Below, piece after piece: positions 32,000-46,689 of a stretch of 64,000 nucleotides of DNA (positions within the stretch are counted from its first letter, which is position 1; each line of letters opens with the position of its first letter). The notes under the pieces were generated by a model. The model was given only the letters and a program-made list of their open reading frames with translations, was not told where the DNA came from and did not search any database. The translations under genes were made by a program, and so were the position numbers. The stretch covers positions 10,504,889 to 10,568,888 of the forward strand of contig NC_060896.1 in NCBI RefSeq assembly GCF_014805685.1. Reading direction: 5' to 3'. The DNA comes from Silurus meridionalis (Eukaryota; Chordata; Actinopteri; Siluriformes; Siluridae).

Positions 32000-32345
32000 T
32001 GAATCCCAGAATGCAGATTTGAACTGCTCAGTAATCCGTTTGTGGTTGACGTGGAAAGCGCACCGACCAACCTCCAAATGTAGCCGATTGAACTCCAGTG
32101 TAGAGACACGCTCAAGTCAAAGTACGACTCTGTGTGTGCTGCACAGTTTCCATGTTTCTCCCCGACACACTGCTCCAACTCCGTGTCCAAGCTGCTCAAA
32201 TCCTCTCTGTGTTCACCAGCACATATCTGTGTGAGAGTACCTGGTGTCTTTAATGAAGATGAACAAAACACCACTCAGGAGTCTCACTGATGAACACCTT
32301 CACTCAATCCTGAGGATTTCCTCAGCTCAGAGCCTAAACCCAGAC
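32000..32345 (+). pseudogene. hAT transposase C-terminal fragment
   Basis: In shifting plus-strand frames the segment reads a FLPDTLLQLRVQAAQILSVF, TSTYLCE, then LMKMNKTPLRS and LTDEHLHSILRIS series. This corresponds to the C-terminal dimerisation region of hAT transposases, where the usual form is LR-A-STYLCE-LFS-MK-IK---R--LTDEHL-S-LR. The catalytic DDE core is gone. Confidence 0.75.
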
Positions 32346-32602
32346 ATGATGCTCTGCTCAGAGCCTCAACTCAGACATGATACACTTGCATTTAAGAAGA
32401 GATGCAGGAATCTGACTTCAACCAATCAGAGTCAATCAGAGTGTAGCAAACTGAGCTCGAATGAATGTTGTCTTTATGCACTTTTTCTACTCTAAGGCAT
32501 GAACTGTTAATGGTTGAATGATTGGTTTTTTTTAATTGAAGGAAATTATTATTATTTTTGGTTGTTTTGTTGTTGACCTGTGAAAAAAGGAATTAGAAAG
32601 TC

Positions 32603-32603
<1 letters not shown>

Positions 32604-32658
<55 letters not shown>
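32604..32658. repeat. (AG)n microsatellite inside the hAT element
   Basis: Uninterrupted AG array of 55 bp; homopurine on one strand. Confidence 0.97.
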
Positions 32659-32662
<4 letters not shown>

Positions 32663-32926
32663 ATAAGAAACGAATAGCACTGATGTGTGTTTTATTTCAA
32701 ATTAAATTTCTCATGTGTTTATAATATTAAACTTTGGTTGTTCCAGATTCAATGTTTATGCAAAACTAAAGTTTGTTTCCATATGAAAAGGTTCAACATT
32801 ACAGATCTGGAGAGACGGAAAACATGCACAATTGCAGTCAATTTTTCAATAAATATTGAGTTTGGCCCGCGACTTCGTCCCAGTTTTTAATTTTGGCCCA
32901 CTGTAAATTTGAGTTTGACACCCCTG

Positions 32927-32934
32927 CCTTACAG
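32927..32934. repeat. hAT target-site duplication, right
   Basis: CCTTACAG, identical to the left copy. Confidence 0.92.
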
Positions 32935-33850
32935 AATTTAAAGGATCTGCTGCTCAAGTCTTAGCTGATACCACAGCACAGGACCAACACAATATAATCA
33001 CATATGGGGTAAAGTACAGAATTAGTAGAGGCTTATATCATATCAAGGTGCAAAAGTATAATGGATTGTGTAGTATAGACTTCTAATGTTACTGCTAACA
33101 CTTTTAGTATTTAGATTACTTTACCTGCCAAGCCAAATTGCCAATTTAGCTTGGCCAAGGGCACAATTTAACAGTCAAAAAATGTCCAGAAATGTTAGAA
33201 AAAAAGCTTCTTAAAAGTCACAGGTTCAGAATAAGCTATGTGCTCTTGTTTGTCAGCTTCCTTAATAAGTGGCCTTAGGCAGAGCTAAATGAGCTTGCAG
33301 TGCTCTACAGTTCTAGCATTCAGATCTGCTGGTGAATTCTCCATCAAATCAAGAAAAAAACAATGTAAAAGATAAGAACAAAATGTGATGTATCTACTTA
33401 TGAAATAAATGACAAGCAGGACATGTTTGAGAAGAGTGTAGGACATTTAACATGACATGATGGAAAAAATTATTTTACTTAAATATTTTAACTTAATTCT
33501 TGGCCAACAATTATTTTTATACTCTTGTCAACAGAAATCTTTTATGCCTAATTTGTGGTTAATTCAAAGTTAATATTAATTATATTGATCATAATTCATT
33601 GTAAGCCTTTTTGAATTCATTATTTTCAGAAAATGTGAAAATCTTAATGGCGTAGTTCTTGTGTTATTTGTTGTCTTACATTTGGCTTCCTGCCTCGACT
33701 AAGAATCGCTTTCCATTGTGTTTTCCTTCGCATCAAACTTTTCGCTTAAGGGAACAGGTAAAAGTTCATGAATTCTCATGAATTTTAATGAATAAATATT
33801 AAATAACATACATTTTAGAAATCACCCTCTCACCTGTATTTGTGTTATGT
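32935..33850. other. AT-rich DNA, no gene recognised
   Basis: Nothing recognised. Confidence 0.4.
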
Positions 33851-33956
<106 letters not shown>

Positions 33957-34294
33957 TTATAGTCTGTGTTATATATAAGGTAATTTTGCATGATTTACCT
34001 CACAATTAGAAGCCTGATTAGTAGTTGTGTCCTGCATATTAACTCTAAAAATATGTAAACGATATGCAAAATATACTTATACGCACAAAGCCCATTCATA
34101 AAGGAGCACAAGGTGCTGTCCAATGGCCTCATTGTGCTTTTCCTCCATGTTAAACCCTATTATATTTGGCCACTTGTCTTTGTAATGGCCACATTACTGG
34201 CAGCAAGAAATAATAATTGTTAAAATGGTGCTCTGCCAGACATGTGATAATGAACATGAGTCTTCCTTCTACAGGATTCTTTACCTTCTCAGTG

Positions 34295-34440
<146 letters not shown>

Positions 34441-34444
34441 TTTT

Positions 34445-35645
<1,201 letters not shown>

Positions 35646-36180
35646 TTATTAATTTATAATTAATAATTTGAATCTTTGTACTTAGATATGTTAAAGAGAT
35701 TAAGTATAACAGAAATGATAATCGACACCCCTGCTTTCCTATAACTATTCCATATTGTCAGTAATAATGAGTAGAAACAAATGTTTATTTAATTTAATAG
35801 CCACACAGAATATAAACAAAGAAACTGACATTTTTACTGTAGGTGTGTTTTGGCAGCACTGAGGAATAAACATTGTGTACTTATAAAAGAAAAATTATTT
35901 ATTGTGCTCTATTGACTGGGAGATTAACTACTGACCCAATTTAAGCATCTGTTTCATTGGACACATGAAACAGAAAAATACAGTTCTAAGAGGCAGTACT
36001 GATAAAGTTTTACTCCATCATTTTTATCAAGAAATCTATCACGCACCATTTCTTTGTCAATGAAAAATGGTTTAAGGGAACAGACAAATTTATAGCTGTA
36101 ATTACAACACAGCTGATAATGTGACATGAGACTGTGAGGCAAAGCATTAACACCCTATGACTTTTTTGGCCAGCTATTAC

Positions 36181-36183
<3 letters not shown>

Positions 36184-36267
<84 letters not shown>
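36184..36267. repeat. (AT)n microsatellite
   Basis: About 84 bp uninterrupted AT; self-complementary. Confidence 0.97.
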
Positions 36268-36269
<2 letters not shown>

Positions 36270-36617
36270 CAATGTTAATTGTAATTGCAGAGATAGTGAT
36301 GTGTTCTGTACAGAGATGTGTATTGGACATTTTTGGATAAAGTCTTTAGTGCTCTTTGTAGTTTTGGGTATTCTATAAAACTGTAAATTACTATTACTAT
36401 GTGTGATCACAGGATCTAATTCCACATCCTTTAATTGTAAAAATAAATGTAAATAAGTATGATAGGTAGAACTTAGACAGGTAAAACAAGCAAGAGGAAA
36501 CACAGAACATATACGCACTATTAGGAAGCTTGTAAAAGAGCATCCATGTCAATATAAAACAATGCAACATGTTTCTCAATGTGTCAGCATATCCTTACCC
36601 ATAGACACTTCTGATAT

Positions 36618-36980
36618 ACAGTAATCCCTTGTTTATCACAGTGGTTAAGTTTGAAAACCACCCACGATGAACGTAAAACCGCGATAAACGGATACCACCC
36701 TAAAAATGCTTTTTTTTATTGTTAAAGCCAGAAATCATCCTCCCACACACTTTAAACGTACACAGAAAACATTTGTAAGAATACAGTAATTATATTTTTA
36801 TTCATAAATGTCATTATTTCAACATAAAACTCTATAAAAACAATTCCCTATACGTTTTTTAGTCTATCCTGCTATCCGCGAGAGACCAGAAAAATCAGCG
36901 GAACAAATTAGTTATGTGGCAAATGCAATTCTGCGATAAACCGGGTGCACAAGATTCAAACTGTGGTAAAGCGGGCGATT
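36618..36980. mobile_element. Tigger/pogo-like non-autonomous DNA transposon relic
   Basis: The left end is CAGTAATCCCTTGTTTATCA, followed by ACCGCGATAAACG. The right side has GCGATAAACCGGG and, on the other strand, an AATCGCCCGCTTTACCACAG end matching the left terminus imperfectly. CAGTAATCCCTCG...TATCGCGG ends are typical of TcMar-Tigger elements. There is no coding content. Confidence 0.6.
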
Positions 36981-37479
36981 TCTCTATTTGTAATAAACAT
37001 CCAAACATCTAATACTTTCACAAATATGCCAGCCAAGATCTATTGCTTAATTATCTTATAGGGTTTGAGGGCTTAAGACACTAGTAGGAATAAAGTATAT
37101 GAGCTATAATATATAATCCAAAAAAAACATTGGAGGATAGCAAGGGTGTGATAGACAAGAAAAAAACAAGATGGAGAAAATGTGTAATGAATAGGATAAG
37201 AGAAAATACAGATGTAACAATGAAAGAGAAAAAATGTGATAGTGGTGGGGTAGGAGGAGGGTGAATCAATGAAGGCCTTGTACTTGGTGTAATGGCTTTT
37301 TCTGTCTTTGTGCAGACTGAACAGGTGAATAACCTTTCTGTAGTTCTGCACTGATACACTCTGGTATGCTCACTGCATCAATGCACTTTTTTTTTTTTTA
37401 TTACCCTCTTACCGAGAGGAAAATTCATTGCTCACACATTAAGTATTGATCATAATAATACTACTGCTACAAGTACTAC

Positions 37480-37560
37480 TAGGACTACTAAAATTATTAT
37501 TATTATTATAAATATTATTATTATTATTGTTGTTATTGTTGTTGTTGTTGTTGTTGTTAT
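37480..37560. repeat. (ATT)n/(GTT)n trinucleotide array
   Basis: ATT repeats with one ATAA interruption passing into GTT repeats. Confidence 0.93.
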
Positions 37561-37564
37561 CACC

Positions 37565-39345
37565 ATGTTTGGCAACCAACCAAGGAAACGCTGAGTTACA
37601 ATATAGCACATAATATATAATATTATCAAATCCCTAGGCAATGTAATGTCTATGTCTGATTACAATCAAAATGTGACCATGATTTGTATTAAACAAATTT
37701 AAAGCCTACTAAGGGTTTAGTTGAAAGAACTGTGAACTGGTGGTAGTAAAAGAAAATGTTTGTTTTAAATGATTTGTGTGAGTATTGTTGAGTGACTAGT
37801 ATATGAAGCTTTATTAATATATGTACCATACTAAATGCTCTAGTTTCTCTTTTTTTCTGATTAGGGCCTTTTAATGTTTAATCACACACTCTAGGACATA
37901 TTAAAACATATAAATGCTGCTCTAATTATCTGTTCGAATACTAATATTATACAGTTACAATGTGGAATGTAATAGCGAATGTAAAGAACTTACAAAAGGC
38001 TGTTTTTTTAAATAAGTATATTTTGTACATTATGCTAAAGCATTATATTTGACAACTGGCATGCTTCCAGACCCTTTCTGCTGGAAAAGCAGAGGTAATG
38101 TATGCATAGCTTCAGAGCATTCACTCACTGCTCCATTTGGAATCTGTCTGAAGCTGCATAATGAAGTGCTTTTCATGGAGGCACCAAAAGAAGTACAGCT
38201 GAGGTGAGAAAACAGTGATGCTTTTTCATCTCACATCTGCTGCTGGCAATGCCCTCTCCAACCCCCATGAGAGCCACTAACAGCACTACTAACAATTGAA
38301 TAATTACTGTGTACACTTATTTGTTAAATTAAACATGCCATGTGCCCTCTTCCATAGTTAAGCTAGAACAGATAAAGAGAAACATTGAAGGTCTTTTTTC
38401 TACAAAGGCAAGCATTACATTAAGTACCAATAAGCATAGTGTAGCTCTGATTTCCTGTCTGTTCCTGTTCCTGTTTCCTGGAAAGTTGTTCCCAAAGAAG
38501 TCACAGCTGGATAGAGTGCTGCATGTTGCTATACAATGCACAGACAAACTGAAATGAAGTGTACTGACAGTTTTGATGTAACAAATGAATATATTTTATA
38601 TTTAAATACAATTTTTATCAAAAGAAAAAGTGTAATAGTTTATTCTACAAATTGTATTTAGTGAACAAAGGCAAACAAAGTGATGCAAACAATGAAATGT
38701 ACCACTGCTGTTATAATACACTGCTTGTCCAATAAAATTCATGGACCAGAACTAACTGTTGGAAAATACTGTATTTTTTATTACCAGCAACAGAATGCAT
38801 GACACAATGGCAGGAATGAATATGCAGATGTAACTAAACTGGTCATGTAAAATGTAGAATTTAGACCCAAAAAGAATGTGCCAATGAGACAAAATTATAT
38901 GAGCATGATATACTTTTTAAATTATTTTTTGATTCCACTGTAGTAAGTTTAAGAATGAATAATTGCTTCAGATTATTTGCTTGATTGGCTTTTGTTTAAA
39001 CAAAACCTCCACATATGGATAAGATGGTGAAGCGGTCATCTGCAATTATTCAATTAATTGACATGCATTTCAAACTCAGATACAGTTTTACCTAATCTTG
39101 CACACTATGCACACCAATAATAAAAAAAAAAACAGACACTGTGCCAGTAAACTTAATTTCTATATACAGAATATGGCCATACGTATGATGACACCTGTAT
39201 GTTTACCCATATGTGTTTATTTGTGCACACATCTGTTCCATTAGCAGCCCAACATCCTGTATAGGATCAACTTTTAAATACTTTAGTAAATATAAGATTT
39301 AAGATATGAAATAAGTTGTCTAATTGATACACACAACAGTATGTC
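37565..39345. other. AT-rich DNA, no gene recognised
   Basis: No gene recognised. At about 38719 an ACACTGCTTGTCC motif recalls a Tc1 terminus, but no partner or transposase is seen. The 38050-38270 stretch is complex and repeat-free. Confidence 0.4.
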
Positions 39346-39349
39346 TGAC

Positions 39350-39412
39350 ATACTGCATTTCATTGGTTCTGTACATATACCTTGCACAATGACAAAGTTG
39401 AATCTAATCTAA
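39350..39412 (+). mobile_element. L2/Maui-like LINE 3' tail
   Basis: TACTGCATTTCATTGGTTCT, CCTTGCACAATGACAAAG, then TTGAATCTAATCTAAT. Same tail as 19975-20040, with no coding part attached. Confidence 0.55.
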
Positions 39413-40027
39413 TAAAGCTAAATGTCTAACAGGGATGTAAATTCAGAGCAGTTTTAAATATTATAAAAAAACTTACCTCAATATAAATACAATGGGTTTT
39501 TTTTTGTAAACTTACAATCAACATAAATCCTTAGTGTGATATTGGAAGTTCTACTGCACAAACTCTAGGCATGTGCTTGATTTTATGTTTGGAGCTAGCT
39601 GTAGCTTCCACAATATGTTACAAAAGAATCAGCCTTGGTCAGAAAGCTTCCTGACATCTGCTTTGTGGATCTGTTTCATTTCACAAACACAAAACTGCAC
39701 ACCATTGATTTTAATTAGCAGGGTTCACAAACCCCATTTGTTGCCCTGTTTACAGATCACTGGAACACAGAAATATCCATTTATTTTTCCTGAGTTTAAT
39801 TATACTTTTCAGGCTTCAAGTGAGAGAGAAAAGATGTCGTCACCAAGGGTTGGAAATTCTGTGACCATGGAATTTCATTATTTGAGCAAGTCTTCACAAT
39901 AATATTCGAAAATATATTTGGATATCAAAAGTATTTTTAATTGATTACTTAGCAGCTAGAGTTACATCATATTTAGATTTTATTGCAATGCTGAAAAATA
40001 TCTGATTTGCACTAAAATGCTGTTTAA

Positions 40028-40275
40028 TCATACTGTAGGTGGCAATCATGGGTCAACAGTTAAGGTTCTGGGTTGCTGATCAGAAGGCTGGGGATTCGAT
40101 CCCAAACACCTCCAAGCTGCCACTATTGGGCTCTTGAAAAAAATCGTTCAACCCATTTCATCTCCAGGGTTGCCATAACATGACTGACAATGCTCTGTGA
40201 TTCGAACTTCCTAACAAGCTGGGATATGTGACAAAATGAATTTTACTGTGCTTAATGCATAACAAATAAAGGCTG
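40028..40275 (+). mobile_element. tRNA-derived SINE
   Basis: The head contains an A-box-like GGTCAACAGTTAAGG and a clear B box GGGATTCGATCCC (about 40092-40104), the internal RNA polymerase III promoter of a tRNA. The body follows (CCACTATTGGGCTCTTGA, CTCCAGGGTTGCC) and a 3' part (TTCCTAACAAGCTGGGATAT, GAATTTTACTGTG, AACAAATAAAGG). It matches the reversed copy at 22262-22470. It cannot fold as a functional tRNA beyond its head, so it is a SINE rather than a tRNA gene. Confidence 0.85.
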
Positions 40276-40279
40276 TTTC

Positions 40280-41439
40280 TTTATTAAGTAGTATGCCACC
40301 TTTCTGATAGAGCCACATCTGGACCAACAGGTTAAATGTGCTTCAAAATACAGCATTTTGAATATAGTCAAATTTTATCTATTTGTGCTATATGATTACA
40401 AAAAGCCAAAGCAACCAGAACAAAGTCAAAATATGTGGCAGTAGAATGAAAAAACAATTTGACTAGATGAATGAAGAATTAAATTAACTTTATAATATAA
40501 TATAAACATTAGACAGACATTAGACATTAGATATCTTTTTTTTTTTTTTGCTAAATATCACCTAACTCACATTCCAGCAGAACATAAATCACACTGCACA
40601 ACCATGTGATCAAAGTAGATTGTGTTTTTTAAATAAAGTTCACATCATACAGAAAGTGTGATAGTGTAATTTATGCAGGTTTACACAGGTGTGGTTTAAA
40701 ATGCTTGTTATAATGGGTAAGTAACTGCCACATGTGGTGCAGTGTGAGATGAGCTTTAGGCTGCATACCTTGCAGCATTATTTTCTCTTGAGCTATGACA
40801 TTATAAATATGTAAAATCAGAGACTCACATAATCAAAAATCAGAGGGTCACACAGACAAAGTAAACAAAGAATTGCTAAATGGAGCACAAATATAGAGTT
40901 GCACTTTTTGTTGCCCTTAGGTTGAATTTTTCGCTTCTGCATTAGCTTTAATCTTTCTACCACTGTATGACATAGAATTTGGCTGTACAGCACTATTTTC
41001 TATGTGGCTGTATAATGACAGTAAGAAATCTAAAACTAAAACAAATTTGCAGTGATTACAATAATAATTGCAAGAACAAATAAAGCACTGGTTATAGCAA
41101 CCATCTGCTCTGAAACCCTACTGCTCATTGATGATAAAGGCATTATGACACAGGAAATGGCTGTGGGAATGCAGGCTGCGTTTGACAGGCAGTTGATGTT
41201 CTCAAGTCACTAGTGCAAATACAACTTTTCACACCTGTCCACTAATGCCAGTATGGCATTTAAACTGCTTTTGCCCTCTCCTTCACCTCTCACATAACAT
41301 TTAAATACTTTTTATATACTTTTTTTTGCCATTTGTTTATGTGTATCTTAATCTGCACCAATAACGTATACTGTATTTAAATGTGCCCATATAAAATGTA
41401 TATAGTTAAAGTAAGTAGCATTAAATTTTATTATATATA

Positions 41440-41440
<1 letters not shown>
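40280..41440. other. AT-rich DNA, no gene recognised
   Basis: Nothing recognised; 41150-41290 is repeat-free and less AT-biased. Confidence 0.4.
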
Positions 41441-41442
<2 letters not shown>

Positions 41443-41525
<83 letters not shown>

Positions 41526-41549
41526 TTATTTATTTATTTATTTATTTAT
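41443..41549. repeat. (TA)n-(TTTA)n array
   Basis: TA array to about 41520 and then TTTA repeats to 41549. Confidence 0.96.
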
Positions 41550-41993
41550 ATAAACACAGTTCCTTGGGCAATAACAGTACGTTTGTCAGATTCCGTTTCA
41601 CAAATTTTTGTTTATGTTTGGAGAACATGCTAATTCATTATAAACATTAGGCTAAATGGTAAAGGAATACTAAACCAACTTGGCTACCATTCCATGTTTA
41701 ACGGCATGAAATTCCATCTCGACTTCAGCTAATGGAAGGCAACTTCACCATACAACAAGACAATAGTATATGTCCAAAGTCCAATAGTATACGTCCAAAA
41801 TATACGTCCAAGCCTTGTAAGCTATATTTAGAGAATAAACAGTTGACTGGAGTGTTATCTATAATGAAATAGCCTGGCCAGGCACCACACTGAAATCCTA
41901 TTAAAATGCTCTGGAATGAACTGGATTGCAAGGTCAGAAAGAATTATCCAACTAGAAACAAGACCTTTGGAAAGTTTTACAAGATGCATGACA

Positions 41994-41997
<4 letters not shown>

Positions 41998-42050
<53 letters not shown>

Positions 42051-42060
42051 TGCGTGCGTG
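41998..42060. repeat. (TG)n microsatellite with GC interruptions
   Basis: TG array to about 42046, then GCGTGCGTGCG variant units. Confidence 0.95.
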
Positions 42061-42373
42061 GGTTTGTGGGTGTGTGTTTGTTAAACTCCTTAATGGTTTG
42101 CGTATAGACATAAGGAACATGTATGTGTCTCAAAAACAAGACATCTGGGTGTTTCCATACTATTTTCTGTTATATGGTTATTTTTCTTTAATTACTTATT
42201 ACACTAGAACAACTGACAGATGAAGTGGATATCATTAATTATCTCATTGCTATGGCACCTGTCAAGAGGTAGGATGTATTAGGCAGCAAGTGAACAGTCA
42301 TTTCTCAAAGTTAATGTTTTACAGTAGCTTTGACAATGGCCAGTTATGATGGGTAGACGAGTAGATGAGAGTA

Positions 42374-42924
42374 CCGTATTTTTCGGACTATAAGCCTACG
42401 TTTTGAACCCCGCGGCTTAAACAACGAAGAGGCTTATTTATGAATTTTTCCTGGGTTTTTCACAAACTTCAAGCCAAAAAACTGAACCCCATAACATTAG
42501 ACCAATAATATTTACAAACAGAAACGAAAAAACGCACCTCACCTGTGTTCTGAGCTGCACGGCATCGGGAGAAAAAAAGGTTTTTTTAAACGCACGACGA
42601 TGCCAATAGATAAACTCTCGAGAGAAATAGTTGTGAAAGGAAGGAGGAAGACAGTGAACAATGACTTTCTTGGTAGGCTACTGTTTAGATACAAGCCGTT
42701 GTAACGCGTTAAGTCAGGATGAATGGAGAGCTCACTAACTCCATATTTCACCCGTTACACCATGTGTAATGTGTCTTTCGTTAAAGCCTGTGTAAAGTTG
42801 ATTAGTGTCACTGTAGACTGCGGCTTATAGACAGGTGCGGCTTATTTATGTTAAAAATAAAAATGTTTGTAAAATTCAGGGTGCGGCTTATATATGGGTG
42901 CACTTTATAGTCCGGAAATTACGT
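42374..42924. mobile_element. TA-flanked MITE with CCGTATTTTTCGGACTATAA-type ends
   Basis: The left end CCGTATTTTTCGGACTATAA mirrors the right end (on the other strand ACGTAATTTCCGGACTATAA). Each end is next to TA (42372-42373 and 42925-42926). GCGGCTTAT words repeat near both ends. No transposase is present. TA targets suggest mobilisation by a Tc1/mariner-superfamily enzyme; the exact family is not certain. Confidence 0.8.
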
Positions 42925-42929
42925 TATGT

Positions 42930-45260
42930 CCAAAACAGTAGGTGTTAATGGGGTGTTCTTGGTCACCTGCTTGCACTCTCATATATTTAGACAATCATTT
43001 GATTGCTATCCTTTGCTTTTTTCTTATATATCTATTCTTGAAAGTGCCTTTAATTTTGTTGGCAGTTTTATTCTTTTCAGAATTAAGTTTTGATAGGTCA
43101 AGTTTTATTGTTCTTTAGAAATGTTTCTCGTCTTTCAGCTTTTTTTTTTCATCTTTTCTTTGGTTCCTGATTGTTTTAGTTGCTCTTTTTTTACTACATA
43201 TATATTTTCTCTATCTCACTCTCAGTGTGCAATGAAGCAGTAAACAGATTTGTTCTTCTAGACAGCAACTGCGGGACATGGAACTATGGAAGTAAAGAGA
43301 TCGAGAGGTGACAGTGGAACAGTTATTTCTCTCCCCACTCATCTACCATTTAGCTTCCAGCTGTCAGCCTTTGTAAGGAGAACAGGAGGGATTAAGGCAC
43401 ACAGACAAATTTTCAAGTTCATTTCTAATTGTACAGCAATACAATAAAACATCCAGCCATCAGATCTCTACAGGCTTACGGCATCACATGTGGAGTACTG
43501 AAATGAGATGACCATTGTAGCTCAGGATCTGCTGGGAGTGAGATTTTAAAAAGCTGATTACAAAACTGTGTTTGGAGCCTTAGTGATCATATATGACAAC
43601 CTAATAAAAACATATTTTTAAATAAGAGAAGGATTTTTTAAAACAGTTTTAAAACATATGGCTGTGATGGACATATAAGTCATCATATTATTTAAAAATG
43701 CCACAAAGTAAATGCTGGTGTTTTCAAATCTGAATAGTCCTCCAAAGAAAAAAAGACTTTCCATTATTATCAATGATTCCCAAAAAAATATTTATGGGAG
43801 TGAGCAATTATTAACAGTTACTCATGTAAGCATGAGTGGGCAGTCAGATATAAAAGACAAAGAAATGCTAATTTAACATGCTGATCATGTGCTCCATGAC
43901 ACATTTACCAGGTCTTGTATGAATTTTGTCTTATTCATTCATTCATTCATACATTCATTCGCCCAGTGGTGCTGACTGCTAAAAAAAAACACAAAACATT
44001 TCTAGACGTCAGATGACACTATGAAATAATTTGCATATTAATTCAGTAAGCATGCACTTAACAAAGAGTTAAGTTTATGCTTACTAAAACCATATTTGTG
44101 CTTAAAAATATGATGCAATTTATTTTTTGAATGTCATTTCTTTAATTAATTTACTTCGTACAAAAAGGAGTCATTACTGGTCATGGCACCTTGGGGATTT
44201 ACAAAAAAACTTTATTGAAGAGTGGTAATTAGTGACTTGTTAATAAAAACAACCATATTGTGAAAATGCACAATATAGGTATCCTACCCTGGGGATGAGT
44301 TGAGCTTACTCTCTGCTGGTGTAGGTAGCAGCTGTGATGTGAGCTGGATATTGAGTATTGAATTCAGAACAGTTGCTAACATCCGCACAGAGTCAGTAGA
44401 CTTATCGCCAGATGCAAGTCTTAAAAAAAAAATTACTAATACTAGCAACAAGTCTCTAAAATGACAAGACTGATATCATTTTAATTGCACCTGCTATGGT
44501 TTTTATATACATTGGAAATATTTGGAAATGTATGTACATTTTTAAATCAGTCCATCACATATCTCTGAAGTTTCCAACAACCCTGGACTCATGGTGTCCA
44601 AAATTTTAAGTAGGACAACTAAAGTCTAAAAAAGCTAAAAAGCTATTTCCTGATTTCATTCTTGCAGTCGTCTTTGATTTTCTAATTTTACACACATACA
44701 TTATTTTGCACTTTTACCTCACTTTTCAACTATTTTTTTTTCAACTATTTTGAAAACTGAACTTTTCATACATCACTTTTAAAAGAATTTATTGGTCAGT
44801 AAGCATAATGTAATATTGCCTTCTTTTTTATTATATTGTTTTTTATTTATCAGACTCATTCTCTTTAATGTTGTGTTCGGTTAAAACTTAACTGAATGTG
44901 CTTGATTTGAAACAAATAAGCAAAAAGATCTTTATACAGTATGTTTTTAAAATTTTATTCTGTGTTTAGGATAATCTTCTATTTTTCTATCTCTCATTCA
45001 GTGCAGTGATTAGAGGACTTACAACAAATTTTTGCCTGATGTACTAACCCAAGAGAGTAATAACCCACTTCAGTAATAACCCACTGCACCCATGCCATAG
45101 TCTCTTTCTTAAGTTCTAAGGTGCTACTGAGGCAAGAAAATGTGAAGTGCACGTTTCACAAAGAAATCAATCAGTGTTGTGTGTGCTTCATAAAGCCACC
45201 ACTGTGACACTATGAACTGTAATTACAGAAAAAGACTGAGTCATTTATAAAGTTGGGACT
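42930..45260. other. AT-rich DNA, no gene recognised
   Basis: No gene recognised. A short (ATTC)n run lies at about 43936-43963. Confidence 0.4.
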
Positions 45261-45262
45261 TT

Positions 45263-45284
45263 GAGAGAGAGAAAGAGAAAGAGA

Positions 45285-45338
<54 letters not shown>
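45263..45338. repeat. (GA)n/(GAAA)n purine array
   Basis: Homopurine run with GAAAGA variants passing to pure GA. Confidence 0.96.
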
Positions 45339-45344
<6 letters not shown>

Positions 45345-45511
45345 ATGCAAACATGACAGAGCAAACACAGCAGTGATCAAGCATTAAAATCTAATTTTAC
45401 TGCTAATTTCACTCAGAACACTTTACAAAGTGGGAAAAACTATGAAGCAAAAAGTACTTCATATTTATGTCGTTATCTTGGTCCATTCTATAATAAATAT
45501 GGCCTGTGGCC

Positions 45512-45861
<350 letters not shown>

Positions 45862-45864
45862 AAT

Positions 45865-46675
45865 CGTGACTGACTTCATGATTAAATTCTCACAATATTT
45901 AAAATAAAATTTTAATGAAGAAAAATGTTGACGAAGAAAATCCTTTTTGATTTTTGTGTAATAAACAATGCAAACAATGTGTATTTTTATGTGTATAAAC
46001 CTAAATAAATGGAAAATTGATTAAACAGAGGTTTAATATTGTAAACAAAATGTACTACACCCTATCTTAAATATATAAATATTATATATTTAATAATATA
46101 TTACAATTATTTCTCAAAAATCTCGCTGAATCAACAATGTCTCTGGCCTAGAGAAAATGTTAATAACATAATGCACATAATGAGCTATTTAGCAGCACCT
46201 GAGGCATCATTTTCACCATAATTAGTCCCATAGTCTTATTAAAAATATCGAACTTTTTGGCGGTTTACCTGCACACTGTAGAACTTGGAACTGTTGTTGG
46301 CTGAAAGCTTCTAAAAAATTTTTTTTGGACTGTTATAACATGGGTTTTAGGTTATGAATATTTGTGACGGTCATTGATCGGCGCTATTGGGCAGTTTGCT
46401 CTCTGTTTTTTATGGCTTAGACAGATGATGTAAAGGCATGATGTATCATAAGAGCTCTACTTTTAGGCACATTAAGATAGAAAAATGTTTCCTGCAGAAA
46501 AAATAGGGATGAAATTGCAGGCCAAAACAACAGTGATTTTTTTCTTTTCTGTCAGAGACTATTTTTACAATGGAAATAGACTTTATGCATCAAAAAATAC
46601 AGTAACAACACAAAAAGAATCCAATTAGAGTCAATTAGGTTGCTAACATATTTTGGCATAAATAGCACTAGTTTC
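45865..46675. other. AT-rich DNA, no gene recognised
   Basis: Nothing recognised. Confidence 0.4.
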
Positions 46676-46677
46676 AA

Positions 46678-46689
46678 TTATCACATTAA
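46678..46689. repeat. 12-bp target-site duplication, left
   Basis: TTATCACATTAA, identical to 46761-46772. Confidence 0.9.

Larger units (their letters stand above)
31840..32926 (+). mobile_element. hAT-type DNA transposon with intact ends and decayed interior, 1087 bp
   Basis: Terminal inverted repeats CAGGGGTGCC and (on the other strand) CAGGGGTGTC match at nine of ten positions and are flanked by a perfect 8-bp duplication, CCTTACAG. Subterminal GGCCCGCG-type blocks occur near both ends. The interior holds a remnant of a hAT transposase C-terminus on the plus strand and a GA microsatellite. Length and damage make it a non-autonomous deletion derivative. The CAGGGGTGTCAAA terminus is widespread among vertebrate hAT elements. 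Confidence 0.93.

Noticed and set aside
38715..38780. Tc1-like terminus (ACACTGCTTGTCC)
   Set aside because: No second terminus, TA context or transposase remnant could be found nearby.
40028..40110. Possible tRNA gene (A and B boxes present)
   Set aside because: No cloverleaf arms can be completed and the sequence continues as a SINE body with a second copy at 22.3 kb.
40020..40278. GCTGTTT copies at both ends of the SINE as a target duplication
   Set aside because: The right copy overlaps the expected SINE 3' end (AAAGGCT), so the match is probably coincidental.
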